From Fibrobacterota bacterium (lineage in GTDB: Bacteria; Fibrobacterota; Chitinivibrionia; Chitinivibrionales; Chitinispirillaceae), in assembly GCA_023412475.1 (NCBI GenBank), contig JAEYNR010000087.1, positions 1 through 7,911 on the forward strand: a DNA stretch of 7,911 nucleotides, given 5' to 3'. The position numbers and the translations under genes are program-made. A model generated the notes under the pieces. That model was not told the DNA's origin. It saw only the letters and a program-made list of their open reading frames with translations, and searched no databases. Each line of letters begins with the position of its first letter. Positions within the stretch are counted from its first letter, which is position 1. Below are positions 1 through 6,220 of the stretch, piece after piece.

Positions 1-10
1 TTTATTTCAA

Positions 11-43
11 CCCCGGCCGGCCCCACCCTGGGCCCCCCCCCCC
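11..43 (-). other. G-rich tract (G-quadruplex motif) 3' of the operon
   Basis: On the minus strand, about 20 bases past the stop of the DUF4416 gene, there is a run of 11 G followed by G-tracts of 3, 4 and 4 separated by 4, 1 and 6 bases. This satisfies the usual four-tract quadruplex pattern. The same stretch contains GGCCGGCC and a short GGCCC/GGGCC stem, so it could also act as a GC-rich transcription end without a clear U-tract. Its composition is very unlike the rest of the window. Because it lies at the extreme window edge, an assembly or contig-end artefact is a real alternative. Confidence 0.35.
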
Positions 44-63
44 GACGAACTCCGACGGATAAA

Positions 64-594
64 TTACGACAACTCCCGTAGCTGAGCCATGCATTTTTTC
101 CGTATCGCAAGAAGCTCCTGATCATAACGGCCATCCCTAAAATCTGGAAATGACCACTCAAAGGGCTGGTATTTGCCAGATTTGTACCGCCCGGCAAGAT
201 CGGCATATATCCCCCTGTCCAGATATATCTTCTGACCGGCCTCCTTTGCCGATGCCAAAACCACCTTGTTATGATCAAGATAACCCGCATCCAGATTGAC
301 TGTACGCTTCCCATCAACAGATAACTGCAGCTCCAGCTCATTACAAACGATCTTCATCTCTACTAAAAGTGTTGGCAGTTGCAACCTTTCAAATGAGCAT
401 AGTCTGCGAAATATCGGAGAGCCCATCTCCGGCGCATAATATTCTGTTACATCGAAAAGATGAGGCTTGCCTTCAATATCAATTCCACCCCAGATATTCT
501 CCATCAGCACTCTTGCTTTATCAAGACACTCCTCTTCCCGGTAAAGAACCGCCACAAAGTATTTGACGGGTAAAGCAGGTTTGATCTCAGCCAT
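64..594 (-). CDS. DUF4416 family protein
   Basis: This encodes a 176-residue soluble protein that matches, from memory of the family, the DUF4416 pattern over its whole length. The visible family segments are K-Y-F-V-A-V-L near residues 11-17, the F-D-V-T-E-Y-Y-x-x-E-M-G block at 47-58, R-R-L-C-S-F-E-R at 63-70, N-E-L-E at 85-88, V-N-L-D-x-G-Y-L at 99-106 and I-Y-L-D-R-G-I-Y-A at 123-131. No signal peptide or membrane segment is seen. The biochemical function of DUF4416 is unknown. It is the last gene of the three-gene operon. Its ATG overlaps the end of the N-acetyltransferase-like gene by 8 bases, and a G-G-G-A-G ribosome-binding site lies inside that upstream gene, so translational coupling is likely. 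The length is normal for the family and the frame is intact. Confidence 0.88.
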   Translation of the reverse strand: MAEIKPALPVKYFVAVLYREEECLDKARVLMENIWGGIDIEGKPHLFDVTEYYAPEMGSPIFRRLCSFERLQLPTLLVEMKIVCNELELQLSVDGKRTVNLDAGYLDHNKVVLASAKEAGQKIYLDRGIYADLAGRYKSGKYQPFEWSFPDFRDGRYDQELLAIRKKCMAQLRELS

Positions 595-1414
595 GTTTTG
601 CCACTCCCAATGCTTTTTTCACGATATCAGTGTGAATCCCCATATTCTGAGCTATGTAATTATACTGCATCTCCTCACTGAGCTCCTCTCTTCTGGTACC
701 TGTGGCACTGCGCACAGCAAGTTTGTTTCCCTGCAGATACTGATGCTCCCCGGCTCTGATACGAGTTAAAACCGGATATGTCATCATCTCCCATTTAAAA
801 GACTGCTCCCAGGCAAAGGCGAACGTTACAGAATCGACTAATTTGGCTTTGTAAACCAGACGCATCTTCCGGTTGCCTTTTACAACAGTGAAAAACTGCA
901 CCTTTTCTCCATTATCCATTGGTACAAGTTCAATGCTGTTATAACCAGTCTGAACCGTTACAGGATGCTCTCTGGGGAGCAATACCGGGGTAAAGAGCAA
1001 ATACCCAGGGTCAAGTAAAAGCAGCCCCTCCGGCTTCACTATAACCAGACCACAATGAGTGTCAGGACCATAATAGCGATCAGCAAGCACCGGATGAGCC
1101 TCTATGCCCAAGGCATTATATATGGCAATAATCGAAGCTGTCAAAGAAAAACAGGTACCACCCGTTCCCCACTTCAAATAATCAGAGATCAGCTCATCAG
1201 GATACCGCATGGCCGAAGAAGAGTTGACCATGACATCAGATTTTATGATCTTGGTAAGATTCTCATAGGGAATCCTCGAAAATGCATCTGCTACCCGGTG
1301 CAAAAGAGAAGCAGGATCCATATGCTGAGCGATTCCACACTTGTTTAAAAATTGCTGCAGCACTTGCTGGCTAATTTTGAGCCATGGAGCATCATTTATC
1401 ACACTTGAATTCAT
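587..1414 (-). CDS. Arylamine N-acetyltransferase / transglutaminase-like protein
   Basis: A 275-residue protein resembling the arylamine N-acetyltransferase (NAT) branch of the papain/transglutaminase-like fold. I see R-I-P-Y-E-N-L at residues 48-54, the counterpart of the NAT I-P-F-E-N-L segment. The likely catalytic triad is Cys88 (in G-T-G-G-T-C-F), His120 (in D-T-H-C-G) and Asp135 (in L-L-D-P-G). The length of about 275 residues is typical. Family enzymes transfer an acyl group from acyl-CoA to an amine or hydrazine through the Cys; the substrate here cannot be read from sequence. The canonical R-G-G-x-C motif is altered to G-T-G-G-T-C, so a different acyl-transfer or thiol role is possible. 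I chose the ATG at 1414 because it forms an ATGA overlap with the upstream stop and has an AGG about 10 bases before it. A TTG 18 bases earlier would give 281 residues. It is the middle gene of the operon. Confidence 0.72.
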   Translation of the reverse strand: MNSSVINDAPWLKISQQVLQQFLNKCGIAQHMDPASLLHRVADAFSRIPYENLTKIIKSDVMVNSSSAMRYPDELISDYLKWGTGGTCFSLTASIIAIYNALGIEAHPVLADRYYGPDTHCGLVIVKPEGLLLLDPGYLLFTPVLLPREHPVTVQTGYNSIELVPMDNGEKVQFFTVVKGNRKMRLVYKAKLVDSVTFAFAWEQSFKWEMMTYPVLTRIRAGEHQYLQGNKLAVRSATGTRREELSEEMQYNYIAQNMGIHTDIVKKALGVAKHG

Positions 1415-2397
1415 ATACGCAAAGCCTGACAATATTGATCGTTGGCAGATTCCACCTCTTTTAGAAAGGTGCTCTCTTTATGAAATACTTTTACTTTCAC
1501 CTTTCCGGTGTTTCTTGCTTTTGAAAACCGGACCAGTACTGATGCCGCAGCACTGATTTCATCGTCTGTACAGATTCCTCTGAGAATCGCCACCGGTCCT
1601 GGTATTTCAGACATATACATGTAATAATCCTCTGCTGCAACTATCTTCTCAAGAATATTGTTTTCAGATTCGTTTCTGGAAACAATAACCTTGCACGATG
1701 ACGACAGACGAAAATGCCTTCCCCAAGCCAGCAATTTGAAATCGTTAAGGAAAATTTCCTGATTCTGTGAAACCAGCTCATTAAAGCGCCGCGCCGGATC
1801 AGCATGGGTAAGAAGACACCCACCGGCAGGTGTGTCATGAATCAGACCATACTCTCTGGCATACTCCAACTGCACTTTTCTGCTTCGTCCGCTAATAGCC
1901 AGCAACCGTTCCCTGTCTACTAACCCCTGTGTCTCGACTATGGTTGATGGCAAAAGCCTGGCAGAGAGCGGCCTCAGAAGTACTCCTTTCAGATTCGCTC
2001 TTTTCTCTATTCTGTGCAAACAATCCATTCGCTGTGACATAGGCCTTTGCCCAACCACCTCCCCGGTAGCAATAAACGATGCCCCCTCCTCTTTCATGAT
2101 TTTTTCAGCTTTCTTAAGCCTCTCTATACGACAATCCATGCAGGGATTGGCATTTTTGCCATATCCAAAATCAGGATCAAGAACCATATCCAGAAACTCT
2201 TCACCTTCCTCCTCAATACGTATTGGTATTTCCAATGCATCCGCATACCTTCTAACCTCTTTATAGCTACCACCCAACCCGGAATAAAAAGGTAAAACAA
2301 AATGAAGCGCTTTTATCTGAAGTCCCTGATTTTTTAGAAGATGTGCAGCTATCACACTGTCCAGACCACCCGAAAACATCACTATACCATGAACCAT
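1411..2397 (-). CDS. PP-loop ATPase, tRNA sulfurtransferase-like, with NFACT-R-like C-terminus
   Basis: A 328-residue protein of the N-type ATP pyrophosphatase superfamily, related to ThiI/MnmA/TtcA-type tRNA thiolases. The PP-loop S-G-G-L-D-S is at residues 9-14 and would adenylate an RNA base before sulfur insertion. N-P-C-M-D-C (Cys86 and Cys89), A-T-G-E-V-V-G-Q-R at 110-118 and P-A-G-G-C-L-L-T (Cys194) follow. Three such cysteines recall the 4Fe-4S site of TtcA/TtuA enzymes, though the spacing differs. From about residue 220 (L-L-A-W-G-R-H-F-R) the sequence resembles the NFACT-R (DUF814-type) RNA-associated domain. A THUMP domain typical of ThiI is not seen. It is the promoter-proximal gene of the operon. 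The ATG at 2397 has AGGA 6 bases upstream. Its precise target nucleotide is unknown. Confidence 0.82.
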   Translation of the reverse strand: MVHGIVMFSGGLDSVIAAHLLKNQGLQIKALHFVLPFYSGLGGSYKEVRRYADALEIPIRIEEEGEEFLDMVLDPDFGYGKNANPCMDCRIERLKKAEKIMKEEGASFIATGEVVGQRPMSQRMDCLHRIEKRANLKGVLLRPLSARLLPSTIVETQGLVDRERLLAISGRSRKVQLEYAREYGLIHDTPAGGCLLTHADPARRFNELVSQNQEIFLNDFKLLAWGRHFRLSSSCKVIVSRNESENNILEKIVAAEDYYMYMSEIPGPVAILRGICTDDEISAAASVLVRFSKARNTGKVKVKVFHKESTFLKEVESANDQYCQALRI

Positions 2398-2589
2398 TTT
2401 AATCCTGACATTCTATATCTTTTATGCATCGGGATACTCTTAATTTTCACTGATCAACAATTCACCCCCCGTGCCGCTCACCACTATTCTGTGGCCTTCA
2501 AAATATAACTCTTCCATACGAAACTGAATCAGGATTATTTTTCAATCAAAAAAAGGTCTGAGATGATATATACTTGAATAACTATAATT

Positions 2590-2848
2590 TTTGTAACTAC
2601 GGTAGCTCTGTGAAAGATAAATATCTAAGCAGAAGGAAATTCCAAATCACAATTCTTAAACCCTAAACAAGAACTATAGTTTCAAGCAACTAAAATTTAG
2701 GGAGTGGGTCCTTTATCCCCATTTTCCGTTCTTGTTTCGAATTTCGTGCTTATTCTTTCAAAACAGGAATAAGAATTTCCAAGGTAGCTAAAGGTTTTTA
2801 ATTTGGCCTTGTTACTATTTTTTTTGTTCTTGTTTGGGATTTCCTAAC
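2590..2848 (+). repeat. Dispersed intergenic repeat, copy A
   Basis: This aligns by eye with bases 5975-6205 in the same orientation. The two share an exact 23-base run (2638-2660 against 6021-6043), an exact 15-base run (2742-2756 against 6123-6137), and intermittent matches before, between and after. Copy A carries an extra stretch of about 40 bases at 2757-2798 that is missing from copy B. The repeat is non-coding and AT-rich, and contains TTTCGAATTTCGTGC-type text seen in low-complexity intergenic repeats of several environmental phyla (recollection, not a search). It ends 94 bases before the acyltransferase start. An inverted GTAACTAC (2593-2600) / GTAGTTAC (2869-2876) brackets the repeat and the following hairpin. 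Confidence 0.85.
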
Positions 2849-2884
2849 TACCGACCAGAAAAAGATTGGTAGTTACCATTTTTT
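2845..2884 (+). terminator. Hairpin followed by T-run (terminator or attenuator-like)
   Basis: TAACTACC (2845-2852) pairs perfectly with GGTAGTTA (2868-2875), with further weak pairing inside the 15-base interval. A run of six T starts at 2879. The form is that of an intrinsic terminator read on the plus strand. No gene ends upstream of it on that strand, so it would have to act either on a transcript of the preceding repeat or as a leader element of the acyltransferase gene 68 bases further on. Confidence 0.4.
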
Positions 2885-2942
2885 ATAGTTTTGAATCAGA
2901 GTTACTGAATTTTTTAGCAATCTTTTAAACAGGATACTTCTT

Positions 2943-3827
2943 ATGCCCTCAATTCCCAAAAACCTCTCACATAATATCGAGTATTACCTTCTTCGCGTGA
3001 TAGAGAAATTTGTAAGCACCATTCCCCGTTTTGTTGCGCTGAAATTGGGAAGCTTCACCGGGTTTATCTTTTATTTAAGTGGTTTTTACCAAAAGACTGT
3101 AGTAGCCAATATGAAGCATGCTGGTTTCTGGAGCGAAAAAGAGATTAAGTCGATCGTGTTTAAACTGTATGTAAATATTGGCCGGTATATGATAGATTTT
3201 CTTCGTACAAGCTCCTCTCCCCCAACTTACCAGGTCCACAACCTGCAGTCGCTGCAGGAGGTTTTGTATAGAAACAAAGGGACTATAGCTTTGTTAGCCC
3301 ACATTGGAAACTGGGAAATGCTGGCAGAAGTCTTTGGTAAGAAAGTTACAGACCTAAATGTAATTGCCAAAAGAATGAAGAATCAAAAGGTAGATCAGTG
3401 GCTGGCCCGCAAACGTTCAAGCACTGGAGTTATCACCATCTACACCGAACAGGCATTGCGAAAAATGATTGAGGTTATCAAAAGAAACGGCATCGTTGCC
3501 ATACTGATTGACCAGCACGCTGGAAAACATGGCACAATGGTGCCATTTTTGGGAAAACCAGCAAATACCGTTCGTACAGTTGCAGGAATTGTTCAAAAGA
3601 CCGGTTGCTCTGTTTTGCCAGCCTATTCTTTGATGCGCAAGGATGGCTGCTATGACATAATAATCAATGAACCATCAGAACCTCAGCTTGAAGGCAGCAC
3701 AGAAGAACAACGTGTTGAGGAATACCAAAAGCTGCATAATGAAATAATCTCAAAATGGATAAGAGAGCATCCCGAGCACTATTTCGGCTGGTTTCACAAG
3801 CGGTTCAGAAATTTGATTGCTTATTAG
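2943..3827 (+). CDS. Lipid A biosynthesis-type acyltransferase (LpxL/HtrB family)
   Basis: A 294-residue LPLAT-superfamily acyltransferase that would add a secondary acyl chain to lipid A or a related glycolipid at the inner membrane, using acyl-ACP or acyl-CoA. The N-terminal hydrophobic stretch (about residues 30-48) fits the single membrane anchor of LpxL/LpxM proteins. The catalytic H-x4-E motif is H-I-G-N-W-E at 120-125. The downstream family blocks I-D-Q-H-A-G at 189-194 and F-L-G-K-P-A at 202-207 are present, as is a C-terminal Y-F-G-W-F-H-K-R-F segment. Length is normal. The start is supported by AGGA 8 bases upstream. It appears to be transcribed alone, preceded by repeat copy A and converging with the RRM gene. 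I cannot tell lauroyl, myristoyl or other acyl specificity, so I give no symbol. Confidence 0.92.
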   Translation: MPSIPKNLSHNIEYYLLRVIEKFVSTIPRFVALKLGSFTGFIFYLSGFYQKTVVANMKHAGFWSEKEIKSIVFKLYVNIGRYMIDFLRTSSSPPTYQVHNLQSLQEVLYRNKGTIALLAHIGNWEMLAEVFGKKVTDLNVIAKRMKNQKVDQWLARKRSSTGVITIYTEQALRKMIEVIKRNGIVAILIDQHAGKHGTMVPFLGKPANTVRTVAGIVQKTGCSVLPAYSLMRKDGCYDIIINEPSEPQLEGSTEEQRVEEYQKLHNEIISKWIREHPEHYFGWFHKRFRNLIAY

Positions 3828-3840
3828 ACTATTTACTTTT

Positions 3841-3871
3841 TTTGCATGCAACCTTAAAGGTCGCATGCAAA
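3841..3871. terminator. Strong stem-loop between convergent genes
   Basis: Two 13-base arms, 3841-3853 and 3859-3871, pair with one mismatch around a TTAAA loop. The stem is centred on GCATGC. It lies 13 bases after the acyltransferase stop and 18 bases after the RRM gene stop on the other strand, which is the place for a bidirectional terminator. The flanking T-tract is on the 5' side and the A-tract on the 3' side, so these extend the stem rather than supply a U-tail. Termination would therefore not be textbook intrinsic. Confidence 0.6.
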
Positions 3872-3889
3872 AGACTATAAAGCGAAGTG

Positions 3890-4195
3890 TTATACTCTAT
3901 TGAACTGGTTTACCCGGCTTCCTGCCCCTGCCCCTACCTGTACACCTTCACCTCTATCACGTGCTCTGCTTATGCGCAGATTTCTTCCTCCGAACATGGA
4001 GTCACCCAGCTCAGTAATGGCAGCATCCGCATTAGCTTCTTCCAGCTCAATAAAGCCAAATCCCCTGGAGCGCCCAGTTTCTCTATCGGAGATCAACACT
4101 ACGGAGTGGATTGGTTCGTACTTGGAGAAAAAGTTTCTGATGTCACTCTCGGTGGTTCTGTAGGGCAGGTTACCAATGTAAAGCTTCTGAGACAT
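3890..4195 (-). CDS. Small single-RRM RNA-binding protein
   Basis: A 101-residue protein consisting of one RNA recognition motif with a short tail. RNP2 is L-Y-I-G-N-L at residues 5-10 and RNP1 is R-G-F-G-F-I-E-L at 44-51, both with the aromatic residues that stack on RNA bases. D-R-E-T-G-R-S-R leads into RNP1. The tail from about residue 78 is rich in Gly, Arg and Val. Bacterial proteins of this kind (cyanobacterial Rbp and relatives) bind RNA, and some are cold- or stress-induced; which RNAs are bound here is unknown. I chose the ATG at 4195, where the RRM begins and AAAGGA lies about 9 bases upstream. An upstream ATG at 4246 would add 17 residues with no RRM similarity. It is convergent with the acyltransferase gene. 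Confidence 0.92.
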   Translation of the reverse strand: MSQKLYIGNLPYRTTESDIRNFFSKYEPIHSVVLISDRETGRSRGFGFIELEEANADAAITELGDSMFGGRNLRISRARDRGEGVQVGAGAGSRVNQFNRV

Positions 4196-4716
4196 AATAC
4201 AACGTCCTTTGAAAATGGTGAAATTAAAAGTCTTGGAGACAAGCACTTAAGCAAGTTTCCTGTTACAAAGAGCGAGCTTTTGAGGATGTGTGTGACAATT
4301 CCACCTCCACTCACTCATGGTTCCAAGAATACCGCAAAGACCATGCCGCACAAAAAAAGCACAAATTCCCCTATTCTCTGCCCTACACTATAATGAAATG
4401 TTCACTTTGAGAATCAATTCTCAAAAATGGGAAATTCCGTATCCGTTTTGCGCATTATGTCAGTTAGTTATTTTGCTAAATTCCACCTTAAACTACCCAA
4501 CCTTATAATGGGTGCTTTTCAATTAAGCATCAGTTATCTCCTTATATTTTAAAAAGTTACTCAATTACTTGTATAGCAACTACCAAACCACTGAACCATC
4601 CCCCTCTGGCATAATCATTGCCTTAACTAATGTAAAAATATCAATAAAATGAAGCACTTGATGTTCCCACTTCTATTCCCAAATGAATAACTAAATCTTA
4701 AGCAGGAGAAATAATT
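4196..4716. other. Divergent intergenic region before the baeRF gene
   Basis: About 520 bases lie between the RRM gene (-) and the baeRF gene (+). It contains two TATAAT hexamers on the plus strand (4389-4394 and 4504-4509), neither with a good -35 at 16-18 bases, and a 20-base palindrome at 4406-4425. Short open frames here have no RBS or family signature. I see no RNA gene. Confidence 0.6.
4389..4425 (+). promoter_or_regulatory. Candidate -10 box with 20-base palindromic operator
   Basis: TATAAT at 4389-4394 is followed 11 bases later by a perfect palindrome at 4406-4425, with arms TTTGAGAAT and ATTCTCAAA around CA. The palindrome would lie over the expected transcription start region. The core TGAGAAT/ATTCTCA resembles the 7-1-7 form of Fur-family operators, but here the spacer is two bases. 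No clear -35 is seen. The controlled gene could be the baeRF gene (start 4717) or the RRM gene on the other strand (start 4195). Confidence 0.38.
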
Positions 4717-5874
4717 GTGGACACTTTCACTGAAGATGATCTCAGAGACCTGGTTTCAGTCCACTTTGATCACTGTGTAAGCATCTTTATGCCTTCATTC
4801 CGTGCCGGTTCAGATCTGCAGCAAAACCCTATTCGCTTCAAAAACCTGGTTGCCGCAGCAATGGAAAAGATGATCTCACAAGGATTGCGCAGCGTTGAAG
4901 CTGAAACCCTTCTGGCACCGCTGAAACGAATTCTGCAAAACAGCAACTTCTGGCAGCATCAGACTGATGGTCTGGCAGCATTTATCGCCCCAGGGACTAC
5001 TAAAATATTCCGCCTCCCTGCACTGCTGCCAGAAACACTGATGGTAGGCCGATCTTTTTATCTCAAACCACTTCTGTCTCTGCTTTCTGGAAACACCAGG
5101 TTCTACCTATTGGATCTGGAGATTAAAAGGGTGCGGCTCTTTGAAGGCTCAAGGTTAACTTTTACTCACTATGAATCGGAAAAAATCCCTCTTAGCCTCG
5201 ATGATTCCCTAGGCTTGGATAGAATGGAAAAATACACCCAGATCTCCAGTGCACCCTCCTCGAATGATAACCGCAATATCACAATCTTTGGATATGGACC
5301 GCAAACCAATAAGCAAAAACTCAATATTAAAAATTTCTACCATCGGGTAAGTGATGCCATTAAGCTAATTTTACAAGATAGCAACGATCCGCTTATCTTG
5401 GGAGGCATCGATTATCTCCATGCCATCTATAGAGAAGCCAACAATTATCCCTATCTAAGCGATACAGGCCTGACCCTTGACCTTAAAAACCTCTCCGATT
5501 CCGAAATTCACCAAAAAGCCTGGCCACTGATCGAACCCTATTTCCAACAAAAGCGACTTCAGGACATCGGCACCTTCCAACAACATTGGGGCACCAGAAG
5601 CCGTCTTGCAGCCGCTGATCTAAAGACCATTGTCTCTGGAGCCATCCATGGCCGCATCCAGACGCTTTTTGTCTCTGATACTCCGCAGGACTTCTGGGGC
5701 AAATATCTGGAATCTCGGCAGGATGTTGAAATCCATGCAAATAAACTTCCAGATGATGAAGATCTGTTGGATAAAGCCGCTATTAACACGCTGCTTAGAA
5801 AAGGTACTGTATACGTGCTGACACAAAATGAAATGCCCGTCTCAGGCCCTATCGCAGCCATCTTACGCTACTGA
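4717..5874 (+). CDS. baeRF family protein (bacterial archaeo-eukaryotic release factor-like, family 3/7 type)
   Basis: A 385-residue cytoplasmic protein matching the family 3/7 baeRF pattern along its length. Visible blocks are V-S-I-F-M-P-S-F-R-A-G at 21-31, Q-N-P-I-R-F-K-N-L at 36-44, F-W-Q-H-Q-T-D-G-L-A at 78-87, F-Y-L-K-P-L-L at 114-120, R-V-R-L-F-E-G at 138-144, the Y-R-E-A-N-N-Y-P block at 238-245, and a typical end with T-V-Y-V-L at 364-368, E-M-P at 372-374 and A-I-L-R-Y at 381-385. These proteins have been proposed, from sequence analysis, to act at the ribosome in termination, rescue or hibernation-like functions. No GGQ peptide-release motif is present; F-G-Y-G-P-Q-T-N-K-Q at 191-200 lies near the equivalent loop. 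The GTG start at 4717 has AGGAG 8 bases upstream. It appears monocistronic. Confidence 0.82.
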   Translation: MDTFTEDDLRDLVSVHFDHCVSIFMPSFRAGSDLQQNPIRFKNLVAAAMEKMISQGLRSVEAETLLAPLKRILQNSNFWQHQTDGLAAFIAPGTTKIFRLPALLPETLMVGRSFYLKPLLSLLSGNTRFYLLDLEIKRVRLFEGSRLTFTHYESEKIPLSLDDSLGLDRMEKYTQISSAPSSNDNRNITIFGYGPQTNKQKLNIKNFYHRVSDAIKLILQDSNDPLILGGIDYLHAIYREANNYPYLSDTGLTLDLKNLSDSEIHQKAWPLIEPYFQQKRLQDIGTFQQHWGTRSRLAAADLKTIVSGAIHGRIQTLFVSDTPQDFWGKYLESRQDVEIHANKLPDDEDLLDKAAINTLLRKGTVYVLTQNEMPVSGPIAAILRY

Positions 5875-5886
5875 AATCAACTCCAC

Positions 5887-5943
5887 TGGGCGACCCACCC
5901 CTTATACTGTCGCCCACACTCTTCCCTAAGACATGTTTTTTTT
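5887..5943 (+). terminator. Probable terminator of the baeRF gene
   Basis: TGGGCGAC (5887-5894) pairs perfectly with GTCGCCCA (5909-5916) around a 14-base loop, starting 12 bases after the stop codon. A T-rich run (5935-5943) follows, but about 18 bases beyond the stem, which is further than usual for an intrinsic terminator. Confidence 0.5.
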
Positions 5944-5974
5944 CCTTAACTACTATTTATCCCTTATTATAAAA

Positions 5975-6205
5975 TTTGTTACTTACGGTAGCACTGGAAA
6001 CAAACATCTAAGCAAAAGGGAATTCCAAATCACAATTCTTAAATCCTAAACAGAAGGTGGAGTGTTTTTCAAGCGCAACTAAAGTTTAGGCAGTGAGTCC
6101 TTTTTCCCATTTCCTTTTCGGTTTTCGTGCTTATTCTCAATTTGGACTTGTTACCATGTTTGAAATTTCGGTTTTCGAATTTCGTTTAATTTTCAAATTT
6201 CTAAC
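5975..6205 (+). repeat. Dispersed intergenic repeat, copy B
   Basis: The second copy of the element at 2590-2848, in the same orientation. It lacks the internal stretch of about 40 bases found in copy A and the 3' hairpin. CCTAAAC (6045-6051) faces GTTTAGG (6084-6090), the same internal inverted repeat as in copy A. Its 3' part is low-complexity, with CGGTTTTCG at 6119-6127 and again at 6169-6177. The copy ends directly at the ribosome-binding site of the glycosyltransferase gene. I see no coding potential other than the read-through frame of that gene from 6164. Confidence 0.85.
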
Positions 6206-6220
6206 AGGAGGCCAGATATT
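6206..6220 (+). promoter_or_regulatory. AGGAGG ribosome-binding site before an in-frame ATT
   Basis: A full AGGAGG at 6206-6211 is followed after 6 bases by ATT at 6218-6220. That ATT is in frame with the glycosyltransferase and sits where its first beta-strand begins. In the open frame from 6164 to 6361 I find no ATG, GTG or TTG codon, so this site decides the likely start. Confidence 0.6.

Larger units (their letters stand above)
2398..2942. other. Divergent intergenic region
   Basis: This 545-base gap separates the minus-strand operon from the plus-strand acyltransferase gene. The first 190 bases must hold the operon promoter, but I cannot pick a convincing -35/-10 pair. Bases 2590-2848 are a dispersed repeat, described separately. 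A hairpin lies at 2845-2875, and the remaining 65 or so bases are an AT-rich leader ending in AGGA 8 bases before the ATG at 2943. I see no credible open reading frame in it. Confidence 0.7.

Noticed and set aside
1415..1432. TTG start at 1432 for the NAT-like gene
   Set aside because: The ATG at 1414 gives a standard ATGA stop/start overlap and better-spaced AGG; the extra six residues add no family sequence.
4196..4246. Earlier ATG start (4246) for the RRM protein
   Set aside because: The extra 17 residues have no RRM similarity, and the ATG at 4195 has a suitable AAAGGA upstream.
3887..4393. Plus-strand open frame of 168 codons across the RRM gene
   Set aside because: It is the antisense shadow of the RRM gene, whose RNP1 and RNP2 motifs are clear on the minus strand.
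4317..4508. Plus-strand open frame of 63 codons upstream of the baeRF gene
   Set aside because: No ribosome-binding site and no recognisable motif; it overlaps the palindrome and promoter-like elements.
2590..6205. The two repeats as a CRISPR array or insertion sequence
   Set aside because: There are only two widely spaced copies, no spacer periodicity, and no transposase or Cas gene in the window.
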